Of a stretch of DNA of 64,000 nucleotides, positions 1 through 6,952 are shown in pieces. The stretch comes from Pandoraea vervacti. GTDB lineage: Bacteria; Pseudomonadota; Gammaproteobacteria; Burkholderiales; Burkholderiaceae. Each line of letters begins with the position of its first letter. The stretch's first letter is position 1. The stretch lies in NCBI RefSeq assembly GCF_000934605.2, contig NZ_CP010897.2:2294001-2358000 (forward strand), written 5' to 3'. Position numbers and translations under genes: made by a program. The notes below the pieces were generated by a model. It searched no databases, was not told where the DNA came from, and saw nothing but the letters and a program-made list of their open reading frames with translations.

Positions 1-450
1 GGCGTGACCGATCCGCACAACCTCGGCGCGTGCCTGCGTGTTGCCGACGGTGCCGGGGCGCACGCCGTGATCGCTCCCAAAGACCGGGCGGTCGGCCTGA
101 ATGCGACGGTGGCCAAGGTCGCAAGCGGCGCCGCCGAGACCGTGCCGTACATCATGGTGACGAACCTCGCGCGCACGCTGCGCGAACTGAAGGATCGCGG
201 CATCTGGGTGGTCGGCACGTCCGACGACGCGCCGGCCGACATCTACGGCACGAAGCTCACCGGTCCGATGGCCATCGTCATGGGCGCGGAAGGCGAGGGC
301 ATGCGGCGCCTCGTCGGAGAAACGTGCGACGAGCTCATGAGCATCCCGATGGCGGGCGGCTGCGAGAGCCTCAATGTCTCCGTAGCCAGCGCCGTGTGCC
401 TGTACGAAGCCGTGCGCCAACGCGCGGTGGCGGCAAAGAGCGCGAAGTAA
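1..450 (+). CDS. rlmB: 23S rRNA 2'-O-methyltransferase RlmB (3' end, partial)
   Basis: This is the C-terminal half of a SpoU/TrmH-family SPOUT methyltransferase, cut by the left window edge; the frame is open from base 1. It corresponds to the enzyme that 2'-O-methylates G2251 in the peptidyl-transferase loop of 23S rRNA. The visible sequence carries the SpoU signature motifs: TDPHNLGACLR near the start, IVMGAEGEGM in the middle, and IPMAGGCESLNVSVASAV near the C-terminus, where the knotted SAM-binding fold lies. The assignment to RlmB rather than TrmH or another SpoU paralog rests on these motifs and on overall resemblance. It runs convergently into the large minus-strand gene that ends at 500, with only 49 bp between them. 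Confidence 0.9.
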   Translation, partial: GVTDPHNLGACLRVADGAGAHAVIAPKDRAVGLNATVAKVASGAAETVPYIMVTNLARTLRELKDRGIWVVGTSDDAPADIYGTKLTGPMAIVMGAEGEGMRRLVGETCDELMSIPMAGGCESLNVSVASAVCLYEAVRQRAVAAKSAK

Positions 451-499
451 GCCTCGGACACCGCCGGATGCCCCCGGCGGTCGATCGGCGCGCGTCGGC

Positions 500-3400
500 C
501 TATTGGCCCGGGGACGCCATGGCCCGGCTGCCGGAACGCTGTGACTCGGCGTCGGGCCCGCCGACGCGACCGGAGGGTACGTCGGGGAGCCTGCCCAGCA
601 GCGACGCCTGCGTAGGGGCGCCCGCATCATCGGCGCAGGCAAACAACGAATTCAGCGAGCAGGTGGAGCTGTCGTCCGCTCTGGAGGCGGTTTCGCGACG
701 CAGGGGCGATGGCGTCTGCATCCGCATGTCGCGATCCGCATGCTGACCCCATGAGGGCGCGGTAGCGGATGTCGCCGATGTCGCTGATGTCGTCGGTGCG
801 GCTGTGGCCTTTGCTGCGGCCTGCGGCTGCGGCACGGCCACTCGCTTGAGCTTGCGGCGTGCAGGCGTCTGCACGGCGCGTCCGGCCACATGGGAAATGC
901 CGATGGCCTTGGCGAACGCCGCATCCCGTGCCCGCTGCGCCGCCTGGGTTTCGTTGATCTTCGTCAGTTGAAGCATCGTTTGCTCGACGCGCGTCTTCGC
1001 GCCCAAAGGTGCACCTGTCGCGGCGCTCGCTGCGACATCTGCGGCGACAACCCGCTGCGCCCGCACGGTTTGCGCGCTCGCCAATGCCTGTTGCCCGCCC
1101 GATGCCACAGCGACCTGTGCCGATGTGCCGACCAGGCGCGAGTCTTCCCTGATCAATTTCTCGTATTCCGCCTTTGCCACGCCGATCAACTGCGTGCGCA
1201 CGTCGACCCTTTCGTTGGCCGTCGCCTCCGGATGGGTTCGCAGATATTCCACGTAGGCTTCACCCGCCTCCTGAACGATGTGGTCCCGTGCGGGTCTGCG
1301 TGCCTCGGCAATGGCGCGTCCGAGCGTTTTTCCATCGGTCTCGAGCACAGATCGCGTGACGCCACGCGGGGGGGCGTCGTCCGGCAGCACCTTGCGCCAT
1401 TCCCGCTCGAGCGCCGACGTCATGGTCTCGCGCAGGTTGCGCAGCTCGTCGCACGGCAGTGTCGGCATGTCGGTTCTCAGTGCGTCCTCGAGCACCGACT
1501 TCTCGATCTGGTCGAACGTGTTTCGGCAGAGCAGGGTGCACAGTCCGTCGAGCAGTTCGACGGCCGACTCGCTGGGCATGTCCTCGGCCTTGCGCCGGTT
1601 GTGAGACGTCTTGCTTCGCGAGCCGAACGGGAACCTGAACAGTTCCTCGCGGTTTTTCCTGCTGATCCTCGACTTTGCACTGGTCCGGCAAGCGAACGAT
1701 TTCGCTTCGAGTTCGTCCCGGATCTCACGGGCAGCCGCTGCGCCGGGGTCGCGAGAGCTCGCCGCCGCGCAAATCTCCCGATAGAAGCCCTCGTATTGCG
1801 AATAGGTCGATGCGAAGAATGTGCCCCGGATGCTCGTCAGAAAAACCTCCTGAATGAAGAACTGGTCGGCAATGCGGACAAACGCCCGGGCGGGCGCGGC
1901 ATCGTAACGTGCACGAACCGCGAGCATGGAGGTCAGGAACTGGCCCGGGATCGTCTTCAGCATGGACCAGACCGACATGGATTCGAGTACGCCATCGGCC
2001 ATCAGGCTCGTGAGCAACTGCAAATAGCCTACGGTGACCTTGCCAAACAGTTCGGCCGTCGCTTTCGAGTCGCTATGCGCGTGCTTCATCGCGCAGGCAA
2101 GGGTCGAGACAATATTCGGTTCAAGCAGCTTTCTCGCCGTGAGCTTCAGGCTCGCGCTATGGCCGACAATGACCTGATGACGTAGTGCTTCGAACACGAC
2201 GGCAAGCGCCTGAAGGCCATTGATCGGCGCGAGATGGCTATTGGCGACCCGCACACCGGCCTCTCTCAGGAATGTGTAGTCGATTGCACGGCCCGTCGCG
2301 TTGCGTATCGCGAGCAGCATGTCCGTGCTCCTTGTATCGGCGTCGACAATGCGACTGGCGAGAACGCGGGTGACGATCGTTGTGTCGCCCACGTCCAGCA
2401 CGATGGCGCGGGCGATGACTTGCTCGGCACTTTCGGTCGACACCGAAATCGTTGGCGCGAGCGTCGAGGTGTGTGCAAACGCCGAGCCGCCCGGGCGCGC
2501 CGTGGCCCTGAGCACGCGTCGCCGTGCGTCGACGATGGTCAGCGCGCCTTCGGTGATCTTCTCTTCGGTGTTCATCAGCCATTCGATGGGAAGTATCGGC
2601 GCGGTCGTCTGATGTGGGTCGATGTCCTGCGCGAAGTAGAGGAAGGTCGACGATGCCGTGCCGAACATGACGACCATGAGATTGGTCACGTGCATTTCCC
2701 GCTGCATGGCCACGACACCGTACGAGGTGCCGATATTCCATTTACCGTGCGTTTGAAAGACGGCGCTCCTGCCGAGCAACTGGCGATACACCTTGGGAAT
2801 GATCTCGCGCGCAGCCGGGTCGGTGCGCGGGGCATCGGCGGGGGGATGCACCGGTGGTGCAATGCCGAGTTCCTCCAGGCCGACGTCCGTCATGTCCGCA
2901 GGCGCCGTTTCGACGGGTTGCAGATCGCGCGCATCGAGATCCAGAACCTTGCGGCTCGCCACGCTTGGCGTGTAGAACGCGTTGGGCACGCTCAGGGATT
3001 CGGTGTCGCACGGGTGGGCAGCATCGCGGGACGCAGGCACCGGAAAGACGATCATGGCGAACGACCCGATGCCCCCGATGCGGTTATCCAGCAGGAATTT
3101 CCGGATCTCGGGTTCGAGGCTGCGCAACGCCGAACGACTGACGCCGTCCAGCCTGCGTTGCGCGACGGTGGACAGGATGGGCGAGTCGCTTCTGTCGAGG
3201 TACGCCATCGGGGGAGGCGTAATACGGCCGGTTTGTGGGTCGGTTTGTGGGCCGGTTGGGCCGGTTCGTGGACTGGCGTCCGGATAGTAGTGCAGGGTCG
3301 TGGTGACGCACACCGGCGAGTTTGCACGGTTCGGTTCGGCATCGGGCGATCGGTGTGACGCGAGAAGCAGTTCGTCGCTAAAAGCGTCGGCGCGTGTGCG

Positions 3401-3505
3401 CGCCGGGTCGACGAGCGCGTCGGCAACGTCCGTCGTTGCGCCTTGCGGTGCGCCCGGAATCGGCGACACCGTGTGAGACATCGAAGTTGTCATCATGAGG
3501 GTCAT
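500..3505 (-). CDS. Unknown 1001-aa protein, paralog 1 of a four-gene array
   Basis: I do not recognise this family. It is the last gene of a head-to-tail array of four paralogs. No signal peptide or clear membrane segment is visible. The first 100 residues are Ser/Pro/Thr-rich and probably disordered, with a TGPTGPQTDPQTG repeat. A block around residues 130-147 (LEPEIRKFLLDNRIGGIG) is almost identical in paralog 2. The conserved core carries GKWNIG (about 254-259), FAQDIDPH (about 291-298), VDARRR (about 325-330) and an arginine-rich segment ending in ANS (about 421-423). A later block has WRKVLP, then an Ala-rich charged region that may be helical, and a Ser-rich C-terminal tail ending in a GRLPDVP motif also seen in other copies. 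The start lies 3 bp after the stop of paralog 2, so translational coupling is likely; no strong Shine-Dalgarno is visible. A secreted effector or toxin role is speculation. Confidence 0.8.
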   Translation of the reverse strand: MTLMMTTSMSHTVSPIPGAPQGATTDVADALVDPARTRADAFSDELLLASHRSPDAEPNRANSPVCVTTTLHYYPDASPRTGPTGPQTDPQTGRITPPPMAYLDRSDSPILSTVAQRRLDGVSRSALRSLEPEIRKFLLDNRIGGIGSFAMIVFPVPASRDAAHPCDTESLSVPNAFYTPSVASRKVLDLDARDLQPVETAPADMTDVGLEELGIAPPVHPPADAPRTDPAAREIIPKVYRQLLGRSAVFQTHGKWNIGTSYGVVAMQREMHVTNLMVVMFGTASSTFLYFAQDIDPHQTTAPILPIEWLMNTEEKITEGALTIVDARRRVLRATARPGGSAFAHTSTLAPTISVSTESAEQVIARAIVLDVGDTTIVTRVLASRIVDADTRSTDMLLAIRNATGRAIDYTFLREAGVRVANSHLAPINGLQALAVVFEALRHQVIVGHSASLKLTARKLLEPNIVSTLACAMKHAHSDSKATAELFGKVTVGYLQLLTSLMADGVLESMSVWSMLKTIPGQFLTSMLAVRARYDAAPARAFVRIADQFFIQEVFLTSIRGTFFASTYSQYEGFYREICAAASSRDPGAAAAREIRDELEAKSFACRTSAKSRISRKNREELFRFPFGSRSKTSHNRRKAEDMPSESAVELLDGLCTLLCRNTFDQIEKSVLEDALRTDMPTLPCDELRNLRETMTSALEREWRKVLPDDAPPRGVTRSVLETDGKTLGRAIAEARRPARDHIVQEAGEAYVEYLRTHPEATANERVDVRTQLIGVAKAEYEKLIREDSRLVGTSAQVAVASGGQQALASAQTVRAQRVVAADVAASAATGAPLGAKTRVEQTMLQLTKINETQAAQRARDAAFAKAIGISHVAGRAVQTPARRKLKRVAVPQPQAAAKATAAPTTSATSATSATAPSWGQHADRDMRMQTPSPLRRETASRADDSSTCSLNSLFACADDAGAPTQASLLGRLPDVPSGRVGGPDAESQRSGSRAMASPGQ
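766..796. repeat. 9-bp tandem repeats in the 3' part of paralog 1
   Basis: Imperfect tandem copies of a GATGTCGCC-like nonamer lie inside the coding sequence and encode the SATSATSAT run near the C-terminus. The unit length keeps the frame, so copy-number changes would alter protein length without truncating it. Confidence 0.7.
3231..3270. repeat. Tandem GGTTTGTGG-like repeats in the 5' part of paralog 1
   Basis: Degenerate repeats of about 9-12 bp based on CGGTTTGTGGG encode the Thr/Gly/Pro/Gln-rich stretch near residues 80-93 of paralog 1. They are in frame and lie in the presumed disordered N-terminal segment. Confidence 0.65.
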
Positions 3506-3508
3506 CGA

Positions 3509-6500
3509 TCAATGGCCTGCTGACGGATCGGCCTGTCTGCCGGATCCCGGATCTCGTTGCCGAGCGCCAACGGGGCTGGCGGGTGGGTCGGGCAGCAGTA
3601 TGCGAAACGCTGTTTCCATTGCTTCGTCCGAGTCGACGGAACTGACCGAGAGCCGGGAGGCGGACTTGAAGGACTCGGCTGCCCGCTGCCAGGTCCACGT
3701 GGACGCTCTTGCATGCGGTTCCTGCGCCATCGCTTTACGGTAGGCGTCGGCGGCGCATGCGATCTGCGCTTCGGACTCCCGTTTCGCACGGGCTTTTGTC
3801 TGTGCTATCGACTTTTCCAGCGCCTTGTCCTGCACGACGCGGGCGAGCGTGTTCCTGACGTCCTGAAACGTCTGGTGGGATTCGGCCAATCCTTGCCTTG
3901 TCGCTTCCCTTTCTCTTGCGCGGGCGTCGGCCGTCTGCGCAAATTGCGACGGGAAGGCGTCGCTTTCCTTCGGCGCTGCCGTGCCGATGGCCGCAGCGGC
4001 CGCGACCCGCTGTGTCATCAAGGCGCTCGCGCGGGTGGCGGCATGATCTGCACTGAGGGCCGCCGCCGCGTGGGCCACGCGCTCCGTTCTTGCGTTGTGC
4101 GTGCCGACGAGTTTGCGGTACTCGTCCATGGCGGCCGCACGGATGCGTTCTCGTGCTGCGATCAAGTCGGCTTTAGTGGCGTCCGGGTGTGTCCGCAGGT
4201 GCTGCACATAGGCTTGACCCGCGCGCTCGATGATCTGGTCTCTGGCAGGTTTGCGGGCTTGCGCCACGTGATGGCCGAGCGCTTTGCCCTCGGACTCGAT
4301 CAGCGATCTCGTGACCTTCGCCGGGAGTGCTTCGCGGGGCAGCGCCTTGCTCCACGCCGTTTCCACCGTAGATACCATCATGTCGCGAAGCGCATGATGT
4401 TCACTGACGGGGAGGGTCGGCATGTCCTCGCGCAGGGTGGTCGTGAAGCTGAAGGATTCCATGCGCTCGAAGGTTTCGCTGCAAAGCAGCTCGCGCAATC
4501 CATCGAGCAACTTGTCTACCGGCGCAAGCCTGTCGAATTCGGCATGCTTGAGGTCGTTGTCGCGCAGCGGCGCCGAGGTCTCGTTGAGCACCTGAAACGC
4601 ATGACGGTGCATCGATCTCAGGTTCTTCTTGCTGATCTGCACGGCTGCCGTTCGTCCCACGTAGCCCTTGCGTTCGAGTTCGTGCCGGATGGCGACAGCA
4701 TCCGGCGCCACGGCGTTGCCGGGCTTCGCCGCCTGGAATACCTTGCGATAGAAGCCTTCGCATTTGAGCGATGGCTCTGCGACCAGCAGACTGGTGATGC
4801 TGGAGACAAAGAGGTGCTGGATGAAGAACTGATCCATGAGGCGCACATAGGCGCGTGCCGGTGCCGCGTCGCCGCGCGCCCGGTTCGGGCCCACGTGGGA
4901 CGCGGGCACGACTCGGGTGCGCTCGCCCAACATGCTCGTGAAGCGCTGACCGTCGTGCGTCTTGAGCGTGTCCCAGACCGCCAGCGGCGTCAATACGCTG
5001 TCGGCCATCAATGCCGTGAGAAGGTGCAAATACGCTGAAATGGCCTTGCTGAAGAGCGCCGACGTCGCTTTCGAGTCGTCGTGGGCATGGTCGAGCGCAT
5101 TCGTGAAATTCTGAAGCAGGCGCGGGTCGAACAGTTTCTGCGCCGATAGCGTCATGCTCGCCCGATGCCCGAGAATCCACTGGTCGCGGATTTCGTTCAC
5201 GATGCACGCCATTCTTTGCAGTCCCCGCACGGACCTCAAGGGACTGTTGGCCGCACGTACACCGGCGTCTCTCAGGTAGAGATAGTTGATGGCGCGGTTG
5301 GTGACTTTGCGCAGCGGCAAGAGCATATCGGCGCTTGACGCTTCCACGTCGACCAGACGGTTCACATGGAGACGCGTGAGGATCTCGTGGTCTTTGACGT
5401 CGAGTTCGATCGCCTTGGCGATGACCTGATCGGCCTGTCTGGGCACTGACGAAATCGCCGGGCGTATTCCCCTGTACGCGAACGCGGAGGCGCCGGCCGA
5501 TTGGGCGCTGGCATTGCGCACACGGCGTCTGGCGTCGACAACCTTCAGCCGCCCGGCGTCGAAGGTGTCCGCGTGATTCATGAGCCACTCCACGGGTAGC
5601 ATCGGGGCGGTGCTCTGGTGCGGGTCGATGTCCTGGGCGAAGTACAGATATGTCGTGCTCGCCGTGCTGAAGGTCACGATCATCAGATTGCTGACGTCAA
5701 GGCGCGCTTGCATCTGCGCCACGCCGGACGCGGTTCCGATGTTCCATTTCCCGTCGACCTGAAACACGGCGCTCACGCCCAGCATCTGTTGATACAGCTT
5801 CGGAATGATGTCGCGTACGTCCGGCGCCGTTTGGGGGGTATCGGCGGGCGGATGCACAGGCGGGGGGATCCCCAGTTCCTCCAGCCCGACGTCGGCCATG
5901 CCGACCGCCACCGTGTCGATCGGCAGTAGATCGACGGCGTCCAGATCCAGCGCCTTGCGACAGGTGAGAATCACCGGATACTGCGAGGACGGCATGCTCA
6001 ACGCCGCGATATCGTCAGGGTGCGCGCCAAGATCCGGCGTGGTGCGCTCGCTTTTTTTGACCGCATGCTCACCAATGCCGCCGATACGGCTATCGAGAAG
6101 GAACTTCCGAATCGCCGGTTCAAGGCGTTGTAGGTCGGCGATGTTCACGCCGTCCATACGTGCCTGCACGAGTTCGACCGACGGGCGGGAATCGAAGCGT
6201 GTTGCGCCGGGCGCTGGCGCACGTGGCGCACGTGGCGCAGGACTGCCCGAAGCGTCCCGCTCGCTGTGGTAATGCAGGGTCATCGATTCGCGACTCGGCC
6301 ACGCGCTCAATTCGGAAAATCGTCGGACGCCTTGCCTGTCGACGAAGGATGACGGCATTTGCGCCGGTGTGAGGACCACCGTCGCGGGGGCGTGTCTGCC
6401 CGGCTTCATCAGGTCGGGCATGGAGGGCGAGCGCGATCGCAGTCGTACCGATCCCGGTTGGGCATTCGACAGCGGGAGGTGTTCGCTGCCCATACGTGCT

Positions 6501-6652
6501 TGCGCCAGAAGCTCGGCACTTCGATAATTTCTCGCCCACCGGCGCTTCGGATTCAGAGGCGCCCGGGTCTCCTGCGCAGACGCGCTCGGTGTTGGCACGG
6601 TTGATGACACGGATGATGGTGCGGCGGTCGCGGACATCGCATGGGGCATCAT
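3509..6652 (-). CDS. Unknown 1047-aa protein, paralog 2 of a four-gene array
   Basis: The family is unrecognised. It is the closest relative of paralog 1: both share IRKFLLDxRIGGIG, RKxLDLDAxDL, DVGLEELGIxPPVHPPAD, GKWNIGT and YFAQDIDPHQ, in the same order and spacing. Its N-terminus (MMPHAMSATAAPSS) is Ala/Ser/Pro-rich without a signal peptide. A PKRRWARNYR motif near residue 35 matches PKLRWKQGYR in paralog 3, so the extreme N-terminus is also partly conserved. Later landmarks are VVDARRRVR, LRDAGVRAANS, WSKALPREALP, ARKPARDQII and HLRTHPDATK. The C-terminal quarter is Ala/Arg/Gln-rich and probably helical, and ends in a Ser-rich tail with a LLPDPP motif. The 300-bp upstream gap suggests its own promoter, and the 3-bp gap to paralog 1 suggests co-transcription. 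The biochemical role is unknown. Confidence 0.8.
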   Translation of the reverse strand: MMPHAMSATAAPSSVSSTVPTPSASAQETRAPLNPKRRWARNYRSAELLAQARMGSEHLPLSNAQPGSVRLRSRSPSMPDLMKPGRHAPATVVLTPAQMPSSFVDRQGVRRFSELSAWPSRESMTLHYHSERDASGSPAPRAPRAPAPGATRFDSRPSVELVQARMDGVNIADLQRLEPAIRKFLLDSRIGGIGEHAVKKSERTTPDLGAHPDDIAALSMPSSQYPVILTCRKALDLDAVDLLPIDTVAVGMADVGLEELGIPPPVHPPADTPQTAPDVRDIIPKLYQQMLGVSAVFQVDGKWNIGTASGVAQMQARLDVSNLMIVTFSTASTTYLYFAQDIDPHQSTAPMLPVEWLMNHADTFDAGRLKVVDARRRVRNASAQSAGASAFAYRGIRPAISSVPRQADQVIAKAIELDVKDHEILTRLHVNRLVDVEASSADMLLPLRKVTNRAINYLYLRDAGVRAANSPLRSVRGLQRMACIVNEIRDQWILGHRASMTLSAQKLFDPRLLQNFTNALDHAHDDSKATSALFSKAISAYLHLLTALMADSVLTPLAVWDTLKTHDGQRFTSMLGERTRVVPASHVGPNRARGDAAPARAYVRLMDQFFIQHLFVSSITSLLVAEPSLKCEGFYRKVFQAAKPGNAVAPDAVAIRHELERKGYVGRTAAVQISKKNLRSMHRHAFQVLNETSAPLRDNDLKHAEFDRLAPVDKLLDGLRELLCSETFERMESFSFTTTLREDMPTLPVSEHHALRDMMVSTVETAWSKALPREALPAKVTRSLIESEGKALGHHVAQARKPARDQIIERAGQAYVQHLRTHPDATKADLIAARERIRAAAMDEYRKLVGTHNARTERVAHAAAALSADHAATRASALMTQRVAAAAAIGTAAPKESDAFPSQFAQTADARAREREATRQGLAESHQTFQDVRNTLARVVQDKALEKSIAQTKARAKRESEAQIACAADAYRKAMAQEPHARASTWTWQRAAESFKSASRLSVSSVDSDEAMETAFRILLPDPPASPVGARQRDPGSGRQADPSAGH
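6215..6241. repeat. Three tandem TGGCGCACG nonamers in paralog 2
   Basis: Two exact copies and one near copy of the 9-bp unit TGGCGCACG lie in the coding sequence and encode an APRAPRAPA run. They are in frame. Confidence 0.75.
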
Positions 6653-6952
6653 GGCAGTCGATGCGACGCCCGCACTCGGCGGCCCGCGGTGATTTGCGTC
6701 GCAGGCCGAAACAAACGCGGCACGTCGAAGAGAGTCAAGGTGACGCGAGTGTTGTCGTCCGCCTGTTCGGGGCCTTTCAGGAATCGCTCAGCCTGCGCGC
6801 GGTCCGCTGGAGGCCGGCGCGGATAGTGTGGCGGGTGCCCGCACAAACGACGTTTGGGCACTTGGCCGGGTCCATTACGCGTGTCTGTCGTGACCCCGGG
6901 TTGCATGCCGGGCCGCGAGACACCGGCGTATCCGAGGTGTGCGCGAACGGTA
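6653..6952. other. 300-bp gap between paralogs 3 and 2
   Basis: I see no convincing gene here. An 85-codon minus-strand reading frame (6649-6906) overlaps the paralog 2 start, has no ribosome-binding site and resembles nothing I know. The region presumably carries the promoter for paralogs 2 and 1, but I could not define a clear -35/-10 pair. No intrinsic terminator is visible after paralog 3. Confidence 0.5.

Noticed and set aside
6707..6729. Possible T3SS-type hrpII box (two TTCG sites on the minus strand) upstream of paralog 2
   Set aside because: Spacing is 15 bases instead of the required 16 and no suitable -10 follows; kept only as a hint to look for T3SS regulation.
6649..6906. 85-codon minus-strand frame between paralogs 3 and 2
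   Set aside because: Overlaps the paralog 2 start, no ribosome-binding site, no resemblance to known proteins.
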